Below are positions 1-6,319 of a DNA stretch of 7,634 nucleotides, in pieces. This DNA comes from Solobacterium sp. GTDB taxonomy: Bacteria; Bacillota_I; Bacilli_A; Erysipelotrichales; Erysipelotrichaceae. Both the position numbers and the translations under genes were made by a program. The stretch is taken from assembly GCA_015256455.1 (NCBI GenBank), contig JABZMB010000060.1:1-7634 (forward strand). The letters run 5' to 3'. Under the pieces are notes generated by a model. That model made no database searches, had not been told where the DNA came from, and saw only the letters and a list, made by a program, of their open reading frames with translations. Every line of letters starts with the position of its first letter. Positions within the stretch are counted from its first letter, which is position 1.

Positions 1-908
1 AGTGTTTCCTCTTCTTGTTTTGCGCCAAAGTCTACAACCTTTCCGTTTTCAAAACGGAACCAGAAACCATCAATCACCTTACCACTGTAACTTAAAGGTT
101 TTGAAGCATACACGATACCATTAACACCTGTCTTCTTAGGCATTGTAAAACACTCTTCTGTTGGAATGTTTGGATCAAAGTAAACTCCCTTTGGTGTTTT
201 ATCTCCGCCACCAATCCATACATGATTATCTACAAGTTCTACTGTTAAATCCGTTCCAAGTTCACTTGTAAAATGTAACTGCTTGAAGTTTAATTCTGTT
301 AACTTGCGTGCATGTTCTACAAGATTCGCATCGTGTATACGCCAATTTTCAAGTGGGTCACTATCCTCTGTAACACGGCTTGTCATAAAGATTGCATCTT
401 CTAATTTCTCAAAAGCTTCTTCCTCAGAAAGTTCTGGGAATACAACCTTTGCCCATTCTACAGAAGGAATCCCTATAACACACCACTGTCCTTCATTATT
501 CATTGTGTACTTACGTAAGTCCTTCATCTTCTTACTGTAAGCCATCTGATATGCACGAACTTTAGATTGGTCTACATCTTTTAATGCACCTGGCATATCA
601 GAATTTATGCGTAAGTAACATGCACCTAAATCATGTTCACGCTTTACCATATCATATTTCCAATCTGGAATATCAGTTAATGTCTCTTCGCTTTGGTATG
701 TATAATTTAATTTTGCTAATTCCGTATCCGTCCAGCTCATAATCACTTCTCTAGCACCTACCGCATACGCTTCTTTGGCAACCATGCGTACAAACTCATA
801 ATCACGTACAGATGCAGTAATTACTAGTGGTTGGTTTGGCTGTACATTTACACCACGTACAACCGCTAATTTCGCTAACTTTTGATACATTGCTTTACTT
901 GCACTCAT
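1..908 (-). CDS. M29 family metallo-aminopeptidase (AmpS/PepS/AmpT-like), 3' end cut by window edge
   Basis: Translating the minus strand from the ATG at 908 gives an open frame of 302 codons running off the left edge. It starts MSASKAMYQKLAKLAV and has the M29 N-terminal pattern, with V-x-P-x-Q-P-L-V-I before residue 31. It also has the family's NIPTEE motif, whose glutamates fall at residues 251-252. One of these matches the first metal-binding glutamate (about position 250-253) of characterised M29 enzymes. It is followed by G-x-V-x-A-S-K-P-L-S-Y-S-G-K-V-I and a GKV-x-D-F-G-A stretch. M29 enzymes are cytoplasmic, metal-dependent exopeptidases that remove N-terminal residues from peptides. 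Family members are about 410 residues, so roughly 100 C-terminal residues, with the remaining metal ligands (a Glu, two His, a Tyr and an Asp), lie outside the window. The start is fixed by an AAAGGAGGA site six bases upstream that uses the stop codon of the preceding SseB-like gene. The family is secure; the exact specificity is not. Confidence 0.93.
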   Translation of the reverse strand, partial: MSASKAMYQKLAKLAVVRGVNVQPNQPLVITASVRDYEFVRMVAKEAYAVGAREVIMSWTDTELAKLNYTYQSEETLTDIPDWKYDMVKREHDLGACYLRINSDMPGALKDVDQSKVRAYQMAYSKKMKDLRKYTMNNEGQWCVIGIPSVEWAKVVFPELSEEEAFEKLEDAIFMTSRVTEDSDPLENWRIHDANLVEHARKLTELNFKQLHFTSELGTDLTVELVDNHVWIGGGDKTPKGVYFDPNIPTEECFTMPKKTGVNGIVYASKPLSYSGKVIDGFWFRFENGKVVDFGAKQEEET

Positions 909-914
909 AATAAA

Positions 915-923
915 TCCTCCTTT
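915..923 (-). promoter_or_regulatory. Ribosome binding site of the M29 aminopeptidase gene, overlapping the upstream stop codon
   Basis: The minus strand reads TAAAGGAGGATTTATTATG. The strong SD site AAAGGAGGA shares its first bases with the TAA stop (924-922) of the SseB-like gene and lies six bases before the ATG at 908. This fixes the start codon and suggests the two genes are translated from one message. Confidence 0.85.
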
Positions 924-2085
924 AATCTTTGAATAATTCGTCATAACCAGGAACTTCTTGAATATGACGCATAAACTCTTTTGTTATAATAAATGATTTT
1001 GGCCCAAATGGATTGATAACGATAGAATCGTATTTGGCTGGAATTAAGTGAAAACATTCTTTGATATTACGTACTTCTAATTGCAGATTGTCTTCTTCAA
1101 GAATATTGCTATAACGTAATAACGCATCCCAATCTGTAAATAGAACAAGTACATCTTTGCTTGGGTCAATATTGAGACGAACCGACATAAATCGTTCATC
1201 CTCTTCCTTTTCACTCGTGTATTTTATGAGATAGTACTCACTCATACAGATTTCATATACCAGTGTACCAATATATTCTTGATCCTCAAAAAATTTACCA
1301 TACTCGCGAAGTACTCCACTTAAGCCTGGATTTTCGACAATTGTTGGATTTGCATCATATTGAATACTACTGATGATACTATTCTTCTGTAAGAAACCTT
1401 TACAGGAGTGATCAAGCTTTATTGTAACTGTCTGATTTCTTGCGGAAGTTACGGACTTATCATTACAAATTATCTCTATAATCTTTGCGTCGATATCTCC
1501 CTTATCGCTACAGTGAAGGCAAACCGTATCATTTACATTCATTTCACCATATACAAATCCCGTACAGATTGTATCTTGATTCGTTTCAATCACCATCATC
1601 GTATAGCGTCGTTGCCCATTTAGAATGGCGATCTTCTCATATTGTCTTAATTCTCTTTGATGCTTAATTTTTGTATATTGTTGTCGTACAAAGATGACAA
1701 CTGCAATTCCTATCGCAGCCATTGTAAGATACAACTGTGCCCTCTCTTTGTTGGAAAGAGCACTTGATTGACCGCTAGTGATAATGAGACGCGCAATTAA
1801 TACAGCGACAATACCGATAAAGCATAAATTTTTAGACCAAATAATTCGCTTGAGTCGAAAATGTGGTTCGTTATGAAATCTTTGACGGTATACATATTCT
1901 GCCATCACAAACGTTAGTAATGCCATGATTCCCCACGCAAGTGGAAACATCCCCCTCAATATCAACCATGGAGTAATTGTAATCTCATGGAATATAAAAT
2001 TGAGATTATGAAAGAAGCCATATAGTCCTGCCACATAACCAATCGTTGCAATAAACATTACTAGTAGTAAAAGATATTTCTTCAT
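922..2085 (-). CDS. Four-helix membrane protein with EF-Tu domain 2-like barrel and C-terminal SseB-like domain
   Basis: The start chosen is the ATG at 2085 (MKKYLLLLVMF, 387 residues), because GGAGGA sits five bases upstream. A longer frame from 2124 would overlap the prepilin peptidase gene and has no comparable site. Four hydrophobic segments are visible at about residues 4-25, 40-62, 86-103 and 116-134, so the rest is probably cytoplasmic. Residues about 160-240 (C-T-G-F-V-Y-G-E-M-N-V-N-D-T-V, then A-K-I-I-E-I, ending G-F-L-Q-K-N-S-I-I) follow the strand order of the EF-Tu domain 2 beta-barrel, here without a GTPase domain. Residues about 255-380 resemble SseB: V-L-V-L-F-T-D-W-D-A-L-L near 312-323 and I-N-P-F-G-P-K-S-F near 357-365. 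SseB is linked in E. coli to serine sensitivity; its molecular role is unclear. Membrane topology and the SseB call are fairly firm. The barrel call rests on pattern only, and no function can be stated. Confidence 0.75.
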   Translation of the reverse strand: MKKYLLLLVMFIATIGYVAGLYGFFHNLNFIFHEITITPWLILRGMFPLAWGIMALLTFVMAEYVYRQRFHNEPHFRLKRIIWSKNLCFIGIVAVLIARLIITSGQSSALSNKERAQLYLTMAAIGIAVVIFVRQQYTKIKHQRELRQYEKIAILNGQRRYTMMVIETNQDTICTGFVYGEMNVNDTVCLHCSDKGDIDAKIIEIICNDKSVTSARNQTVTIKLDHSCKGFLQKNSIISSIQYDANPTIVENPGLSGVLREYGKFFEDQEYIGTLVYEICMSEYYLIKYTSEKEEDERFMSVRLNIDPSKDVLVLFTDWDALLRYSNILEEDNLQLEVRNIKECFHLIPAKYDSIVINPFGPKSFIITKEFMRHIQEVPGYDELFKD

Positions 2086-2090
2086 CGACT

Positions 2091-2096
2091 TCCTCC
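2091..2096 (-). promoter_or_regulatory. Ribosome binding site deciding the start of the SseB-like gene
   Basis: The minus strand reads TTGGAGGAAGTCGATGAAG, with GGAGGA five bases before the ATG at 2085. This supports a 387-residue protein rather than the 400-residue frame opened by an ATG at 2124, which lies within the 3' end of the prepilin peptidase gene. Confidence 0.85.
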
Positions 2097-2111
2097 AATA
2101 GAACAAGTTTA

Positions 2112-2834
2112 TCACAAACCCCAAATGACGCTATCAAAATAACCACAAAAAACCAATAAAAAAGCTATCGCAAGAAACGGTCCAAACGCAATACACTTCT
2201 TCTTAGAAAGATACAACCATAAGATTGCTAGAAAAGATGCTATTGATAATACCAACCACATCTTTTGCAAAGATAGAAATAAACTCATGCACGATATCAG
2301 TTTTACATCTCCACCACCGATATATTCTTTACCAAATAGTTTTTCACTTATTACAATGGTTAGAAATCCACAACCAAAAATCATAGCCATACGTATCCAT
2401 GGCTCTATGCTCATCTTTTTTATCACACATGCATGTATGATATATAAAATAATCATACTAATATGTACAAAATCCGGTATCTCCATAATTCGATAGTCGA
2501 TATAAAAGACAACCCATAGTAACAGGAATAGCATCATTCTGATAATTACATCCCACTTAAAAATAGTAATATCCCAAAGAACTAACACACATAGTGTCCC
2601 TGTTACTATCTCCGCGACGATATATTCTTTTGAAAGTTTCCTACCACAATATCGACATCGTCCTTTTAAAAAGATATAACTCAATATTGGAATTAAATCA
2701 TACCAATGCAGTACATGATGACATGCATCACAATGACTGCGTAATGGAAATCTTCGTTGAAGATAACCATGACACATACATAATAAAAAGCTTCCTAAAT
2801 GGAAGCCAAATATTCCTATTAATATCCGATACAT
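2112..2834 (-). CDS. Type IV prepilin peptidase (A24 family, ComC/PilD-type), orphan
   Basis: This 240-residue polytopic membrane protein has all the parts of a bifunctional prepilin peptidase, which cleaves and N-methylates type IV pilin-like precursors at the inner face of the membrane. The N-terminal H-L-G-S-F-L-L segment (12-18) matches the family's GSF-x-N motif. Two CxxC pairs (C35/C38 and C60/C63) form the zinc-binding cytoplasmic loop. The aspartyl protease residues are D113 in Y-I-D-Y-R-I-M-E-I-P-D and D176 in G-G-G-D-V-K. A late F-G-P-F-L-A motif (218-223) is also typical. Length is normal for the family. The start has GGGGTGAT a few bases upstream. It lies 42 bases after the VTT gene and 26 bases before the SseB-like start, so it probably shares a transcript with them. 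No pilin, secretion ATPase or platform protein is in the window, so its substrates (competence, Tad or other pili) are unknown. Confidence 0.94.
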   Translation of the reverse strand: MYRILIGIFGFHLGSFLLCMCHGYLQRRFPLRSHCDACHHVLHWYDLIPILSYIFLKGRCRYCGRKLSKEYIVAEIVTGTLCVLVLWDITIFKWDVIIRMMLFLLLWVVFYIDYRIMEIPDFVHISMIILYIIHACVIKKMSIEPWIRMAMIFGCGFLTIVISEKLFGKEYIGGGDVKLISCMSLFLSLQKMWLVLSIASFLAILWLYLSKKKCIAFGPFLAIAFLLVFCGYFDSVIWGL

Positions 2835-2876
2835 TTTATCACCCCATAAAATATACCGATATCATTTCTACTATCC

Positions 2877-3581
2877 TTACAATTTTTCTAAAATCTTATC
2901 TTTGTTAAATAAGATAACCACAACAGAAATAACTTGAATCGCCACTGCAAGTGCAGATACGACATAGTTTCCTTCTGCTAAAAAGTGACCAGAAGTACAG
3001 CTTAATAAAATCTGTATCCAACTAGAACACAATATCGCTAGAGAGAAATCTTTTAAACTTATTTTAGCATGCGCTGCTACATAAGGGATGATACCATTTG
3101 GTATCCCCGGTAACATACACGAAACCGCCACAACAAAGATTGGTTTTCCTTCATTGATTTTCTTTAATAGCCAGTTTTCTTTTGGGGTTGTATTCTTCAT
3201 TGCAATACGAATTGATCTACCCACACCACGTAGTATTGCAAACACCAATATATTACCAGCAGTAAAACCAAGCCAGCATAATAGGAAAGCTCTCCACCAA
3301 CCAAATAGGAAGGCACCCGCAAACTGGATAATAACACCTGGCAAAATTACACTAACCACCTGAAGCACACTGATCATAAATAGTGCGATGTAGGCACCGT
3401 AGTGTCCCTGTTCCTGGATATAATTTGCTAAATCTGACTGATTTCCTGACTGCAATATCTGCCATACTTCTAGGACCACAGGCCCAAAGGCACGGTATAC
3501 TAACCAACCAATGATTGCAATAATCACAAAGATTAATAGTATAATTGCAGGTTTTCTTAGTCGCTTGATTTTTCTAACCAT
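2877..3581 (-). CDS. VTT-domain membrane protein, TVP38/TMEM64 type (DedA superfamily)
   Basis: A 234-residue protein with a basic N-terminus (MVRKIKRLRK) and a first membrane helix at about 12-29. The VTT core follows: V-I-L-P-G-V at 78-83, A-G-A-F-L-F-G at 88-94, then a second glycine-rich stretch G-F-T-A-G-N (105-110) and A-I-L-R-G-V-G-R (115-122). The later re-entrant motif is M-L-P-G-I-P-N-G (156-163), followed by K-I-S-L-K-D-F (173-179). This spacing is that of the TVP38/TMEM64 branch rather than classical DedA. Family members are thought to move lipids across membranes, and some DedA proteins act in undecaprenyl phosphate recycling; which lipid this one handles cannot be told. The start at 3581 has AGGGGG three bases upstream. 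It comes 57 bases after the small membrane protein gene and is likely co-transcribed with the genes on both sides, though a weak internal promoter is possible. Confidence 0.9.
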   Translation of the reverse strand: MVRKIKRLRKPAIILLIFVIIAIIGWLVYRAFGPVVLEVWQILQSGNQSDLANYIQEQGHYGAYIALFMISVLQVVSVILPGVIIQFAGAFLFGWWRAFLLCWLGFTAGNILVFAILRGVGRSIRIAMKNTTPKENWLLKKINEGKPIFVVAVSCMLPGIPNGIIPYVAAHAKISLKDFSLAILCSSWIQILLSCTSGHFLAEGNYVVSALAVAIQVISVVVILFNKDKILEKL

Positions 3582-3638
3582 GTTCCCCCTGTAATGAAAT
3601 ACAATTTAAAACAATAACATATTTTAAAAAACACGCAA

Positions 3639-4094
3639 CTATATTTTCTTTAAATAATCCGACTTAACACTATGTTCCTTCAAGAAGTTTCTAACTTCAT
3701 TAAACTGATCTTCCTCAAAGAAAAGTGCAGTTTGAATCTTATTTCTCATAAAATAAATACTATTATCTGAACGTGAAAGCGTTACTTGCCCAGCTTTATG
3801 GAATTTAATCAGAGAGCCCATCATTACAATGCCCTCATCTGATAATCCAGATTTCATAAAATAGTACATCACTCCCAAAATAATTGGAACGATAAACTGT
3901 ACAATACGGAAAACACCTTCATAACGTACAAAACCAATTACTGCTATCACAAGAAACAAAACTGGAATCATCCACTTCATTTTATTTCCAACTTTTGTCT
4001 CTATCTTTACGGTATTTGAAACCACTAACATTCTTGCAAAGGCAATTAACATCACTACATCAAATATATACAAAATCAAAGTCTGAATATCCAT
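3639..4094 (-). CDS. Small membrane protein of unknown function (151 aa)
   Basis: I do not recognise this gene with confidence. From the ATG at 4094 it encodes MDIQTLILYIFDVVML and then three hydrophobic segments at about residues 4-25, 42-57 and 62-80. A C-terminal soluble part of about 70 residues follows: G-L-S-D-E-G-I-V, F-H-K-A-G-Q-V, S-I-Y-F-M and F-F-E-E-D-Q-F-N-E-V-R-N-F-L. That pattern, with membrane helices followed by a small beta-rich domain ending in a helix, recalls YobD/DUF986-like and bacterial PH-like small membrane proteins, but the match is loose. A longer frame starting at 4169 would add 25 residues, but they are encoded by the terminator hairpin and would overlap the CBS-ACT gene. 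GGAGGG four bases before 4094 decides the start. It is the first gene after the liv operon terminator and may begin the second transcript. Confidence 0.75.
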   Translation of the reverse strand: MDIQTLILYIFDVVMLIAFARMLVVSNTVKIETKVGNKMKWMIPVLFLVIAVIGFVRYEGVFRIVQFIVPIILGVMYYFMKSGLSDEGIVMMGSLIKFHKAGQVTLSRSDNSIYFMRNKIQTALFFEEDQFNEVRNFLKEHSVKSDYLKKI

Positions 4095-4098
4095 AAAA

Positions 4099-4104
4099 CC
4101 CTCC
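4099..4104 (-). promoter_or_regulatory. Ribosome binding site deciding the start of the 151-aa membrane protein
   Basis: The minus strand reads CACGGAGGGTTTTATGGA, placing GGAGGG four bases before the ATG at 4094. The alternative upstream ATG at 4169 lies within the end of the CBS-ACT gene and has no comparable site. Confidence 0.8.
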
Positions 4105-4121
4105 GTGCTCTTTATTCTATC

Positions 4122-4147
4122 ATAAAAGGTTCTGCGCTTGCAGAACC
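4122..4147 (-). terminator. Intrinsic terminator of the liv operon
   Basis: Read on the minus strand, GGTTCTGC (4147-4140), a four-base loop AAGC and GCAGAACC (4135-4128) form a perfect 8-bp stem. TTTTAT (4127-4122) follows directly. It lies nine bases after the stop codon of the CBS-ACT gene and 28 bases before the next start. The U-tract is short, so some read-through into the downstream genes is possible. Confidence 0.8.
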
Positions 4148-4156
4148 CCATTTCAT

Positions 4157-4834
4157 CTACTTCAACCAAACAACTGTCTTACCTTCTGTAGTTGTTTGAA
4201 CAACATTGGTAATATTAAATCCAGCATCCTGTAGAATCTTTGTCATCTTATCTACCGCAACTTCACCTGTTGCCTTAACAACAACCTCAGAGCCACGGTC
4301 TGTATGATATACAGCAATGTTTTCTACATTAGCATTTTCTTGTGCAAATAACTTCGTTACCTGTGCAAATACACCTGGTTTATCATCAATCAACATGACA
4401 AATCTTGTACCTTGACGTTTGAGTCCCATCAAGTCAACAAATGTTAAGAAGATATCCTTTTCTGTAATAATACCAACCACGTGATTTTCTTCATCCACGA
4501 CCGGTAATACATTGACCGTATTTTCTAGCATCACTTGCGCAGCTTCTTCTAAAAAAACCAGGGGAGAAATCGTATGTACATCACGAATCATGATGTCCTT
4601 TGCCTGTGTACGAGATAACAAGTAATTCAATTCATAAATCGATAAGGAAGTTGCGTTCTTTCCAGACGCATCATTTACTAGGCCCTCTGTAATCAAACCA
4701 ATGAGTTTTTGATTTTCATCCACAACTGGTAAGCGGTGGAAATGATTCTTACCCATAATTTCTAGTGCTTTAGATAGCGGTGTATCCGCAGTAATCGTAA
4801 CGGGATTTGCCGTCATATGATCTTTAACGTACAT
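4157..4834 (-). CDS. CBS-CBS-ACT domain protein (AcuB-like), last gene of the liv operon
   Basis: A soluble 225-residue protein with three domains. CBS 1 (about 1-55) has V-K-D-H-M-T-A-N-P-V, H-R-L-P-V-V-D and G-L-I-T-E. CBS 2 (about 78-132) has A-K-D-I-M, V-L-P-V-V-D and G-I-I-T-E-K-D-I. The C-terminal ACT domain (about 143-212) has D-D-K-P-G-V-F-A-Q-V at 150-159, then N-V-E-N-I. CBS pairs usually bind adenine nucleotides and ACT domains often bind amino acids, so a ligand-controlled role is likely. Bacillus subtilis AcuB has the same domain order and similar length, but its exact action is unclear. The gene starts five bases after the livF stop, and its AGGAGGA site lies within the final livF codons and stop, so it is very likely translated with the transporter. 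A role in sensing imported branched-chain amino acids or controlling the importer is inference from domains and position. Confidence 0.92.
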   Translation of the reverse strand: MYVKDHMTANPVTITADTPLSKALEIMGKNHFHRLPVVDENQKLIGLITEGLVNDASGKNATSLSIYELNYLLSRTQAKDIMIRDVHTISPLVFLEEAAQVMLENTVNVLPVVDEENHVVGIITEKDIFLTFVDLMGLKRQGTRFVMLIDDKPGVFAQVTKLFAQENANVENIAVYHTDRGSEVVVKATGEVAVDKMTKILQDAGFNITNVVQTTTEGKTVVWLK

Positions 4835-4839
4835 TAACT

Positions 4840-5544
4840 TTATCCTCCTAGATAAACTTTCTGAACTTGCTCGCTAGCAGCTAACTCTTGGCCACTACCC
4901 TCTAATGTTATTTTACCTGTTTCTAATACATATGCGCGATCAGCTATCGCAAGTGCCATCTTTGCATTCTGTTCTACTAGTAATATTGTAGTACCTTGTT
5001 TATTAATTTCTTCAATAATTCTAAAAATTTCTTTTACAAGTAATGGAGATAAACCCATGGATGGCTCATCCAATAATAGAATCTTTGGTTTAGCCATTAA
5101 CGCTCTACCCATTGCAAGCATCTGCTGTTCACCACCAGATAAGGTACCGGCTAATTGTTTCTTACGCTCTTTTAAACGTGGGAATAACGTATAAACACGC
5201 TCTAAGTCTTGTGCAATTCCTTCTTTATCTTTTCTTGTAAAGGCACCAAGGTCAAGATTTTCTTCAACAGTTTGTGAAGCGAATACTCTTCTACGCTCAG
5301 GAATCTGTGCAAGTCCCATCGTTACAATCTTATGGGCTGGAATCTTTGTAATATCAACCCCATCCAATAAAATAGAACCCTCTGCAGGTTTTAATAAACC
5401 TGAGATTGTGTGCATGGTTGTTGTCTTACCTGCACCATTGGCACCGATTAGAGTAACGATTTCACCATCATTAACTTCAAAGGAGATACCTTTGATAGCT
5501 TCAATCATTCCGTAACGTACAACTAAATTTTCTACTTTCAGCAT
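4840..5544 (-). CDS. livF: LivF, ATPase of the branched-chain amino acid ABC importer
   Basis: A 234-residue ABC ATPase, the usual length for LivF. The Walker A motif is G-A-N-G-A-G-K-T-T (34-42). The LivF-typical A-Q-I-P-E-R-R-R-V-F follows at 79-88, then the signature L-S-G-G-E-Q-Q (135-141) and Walker B I-L-L-L-D-E (155-160) with P-S-M-G-L. The switch position carries Q192 in V-E-Q-N-A in place of the usual histidine, as is normal in LivF proteins rather than a defect. With LivG it forms the cytoplasmic ATPase pair that powers uptake of leucine, isoleucine and valine, or sometimes other hydrophobic amino acids, through LivH and LivM. The start at 5544 lies four bases after the livG stop, with AGGAGA eight bases upstream. 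Assignment to the family is firm; the transported substrate is inferred. Confidence 0.96.
   Translation of the reverse strand: MLKVENLVVRYGMIEAIKGISFEVNDGEIVTLIGANGAGKTTTMHTISGLLKPAEGSILLDGVDITKIPAHKIVTMGLAQIPERRRVFASQTVEENLDLGAFTRKDKEGIAQDLERVYTLFPRLKERKKQLAGTLSGGEQQMLAMGRALMAKPKILLLDEPSMGLSPLLVKEIFRIIEEINKQGTTILLVEQNAKMALAIADRAYVLETGKITLEGSGQELAASEQVQKVYLGG
4843..4849 (-). promoter_or_regulatory. Ribosome binding site of the CBS-ACT gene inside the livF 3' end
   Basis: The last two glycine codons of livF (GGA GGA) supply the AGGAGGA site, eight bases before the ATG at 4834. The livF TAA follows at once (4842-4840). This arrangement ties translation of the two genes together. Confidence 0.85.
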
Positions 5545-5548
5545 ATCA

Positions 5549-6319
5549 TCACTCTCCTAAGTATGCCTTTACAACATCTGGGTTTGTACGGATTTCCTCT
5601 GGTGTCCCCTCTGCCAGTAACATACCATAATTCAATACAGAAATCTTTTCACAGATACCCATGACAAGCTTCATATCATGTTCAATTAATAAGATAGCGA
5701 TATTGAAACGATCACGTACCAGACGAATTGTTTCCATTAGATTCTTTGTTTCCTGTGGATTCATACCTGCTGCAGGCTCATCCAACAACAAGAGTTTTGG
5801 ATGTGCACCTAAGGCACGAATGATTTCTAACTCACGCTGTTTACCATACGGTAGATTCTTCGCAAGTTTATCCGCATCCTTCTCCAGATGGAATACTTCT
5901 AATAAGGACATGGCTTCTTGATCCATATCTTTTTCCTGTTTCAAGGAATTTGGTAACTTAAACATACCCGAGAATAATCCATAACTTGCTTGTGTATCCA
6001 AAGCAGCTAAGACATTTTCTTTCACTGTCATATCTTTAAACAAACGAATATTCTGGAATGTACGCGCAATTCCTAAACGAGTAATCGCATATGGCTTCAT
6101 CCCATTAATCTTCTTACCCTCTAATTTTACTGTACCATCTGTAGGTGTATACACACCTGTTAACATATTAAACACAGTTGTTTTACCAGCTCCATTTGGT
6201 CCAATTAAGCCATAGAGCTGACCTTCTTCAATCTTCATTGAGAAGTTATTTACAGCACGTAAACCACCAAAGTTAATACCAAGTTCATCAACTTCTAGAA
6301 TATATTTCTTCTCACTCAT
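5549..6319 (-). CDS. livG: LivG, ATPase of the branched-chain amino acid ABC importer
   Basis: A 256-residue ABC ATPase. The LivG hallmarks are L-G-I-N-F-G-G-L-R-A-V-N near the N-terminus, Walker A G-P-N-G-A-G-K-T-T (40-48), R-T-F-Q-N-I-R-L-F (86-94, Q-loop Q89), the family's variant signature L-P-Y-G-K-Q-R (156-162), Walker B L-L-L-L-D-E (176-181) followed by P-A-A-G-M-N, and the switch histidine H214 in I-E-H-D-M. It ends in a normal LivG tail, G-T-P-E-E-I near 238-243. It should pair with LivF on the cytoplasmic face of LivH-LivM. Its ATG (6319) overlaps the livM stop as ATGA. AAGGAGG seven bases upstream lies within livM codons, a clear sign of coupled translation. Confidence 0.96.
   Translation of the reverse strand: MSEKKYILEVDELGINFGGLRAVNNFSMKIEEGQLYGLIGPNGAGKTTVFNMLTGVYTPTDGTVKLEGKKINGMKPYAITRLGIARTFQNIRLFKDMTVKENVLAALDTQASYGLFSGMFKLPNSLKQEKDMDQEAMSLLEVFHLEKDADKLAKNLPYGKQRELEIIRALGAHPKLLLLDEPAAGMNPQETKNLMETIRLVRDRFNIAILLIEHDMKLVMGICEKISVLNYGMLLAEGTPEEIRTNPDVVKAYLGE
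5553..5558 (-). promoter_or_regulatory. livF ribosome binding site inside the livG 3' end
   Basis: AGGAGA is read within the last Leu-Gly-Glu codons of livG and stands eight bases before the livF ATG at 5544. The livG TGA lies between them. Confidence 0.8.

Noticed and set aside
283..540. Plus-strand open frame of 85 residues
   Set aside because: It lies fully antisense to the M29 aminopeptidase gene and has low-complexity serine-rich content typical of a shadow frame.
1408..1667. Two overlapping plus-strand open frames
   Set aside because: Both are antisense to the SseB-like gene and show no recognisable protein features.
2594..2908. Plus-strand open frame of 104 residues spanning the start of the prepilin peptidase
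   Set aside because: It is antisense to a gene with a full set of catalytic motifs, so it is almost certainly a shadow frame.
3088..3363. Plus-strand open frame of 91 residues
   Set aside because: It is antisense to the conserved VTT core and has no independent support.
3582..3638. A promoter or terminator before the VTT gene
   Set aside because: A TTGCGT and a TATTGT hexamer are spaced about 16 bases apart and there is a T-run, but the -10 match is poor and no GC-rich hairpin precedes the T-run.
4990..5005. Glutamine instead of histidine at the LivF switch position as a sign of a broken ATPase
   Set aside because: V-E-Q-N is the normal sequence of LivF family proteins, so this is not a defect.
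5661..5921. Plus-strand open frame of 86 residues
   Set aside because: It is antisense to the livG signature and Walker B region; the real coding strand there is unambiguous.
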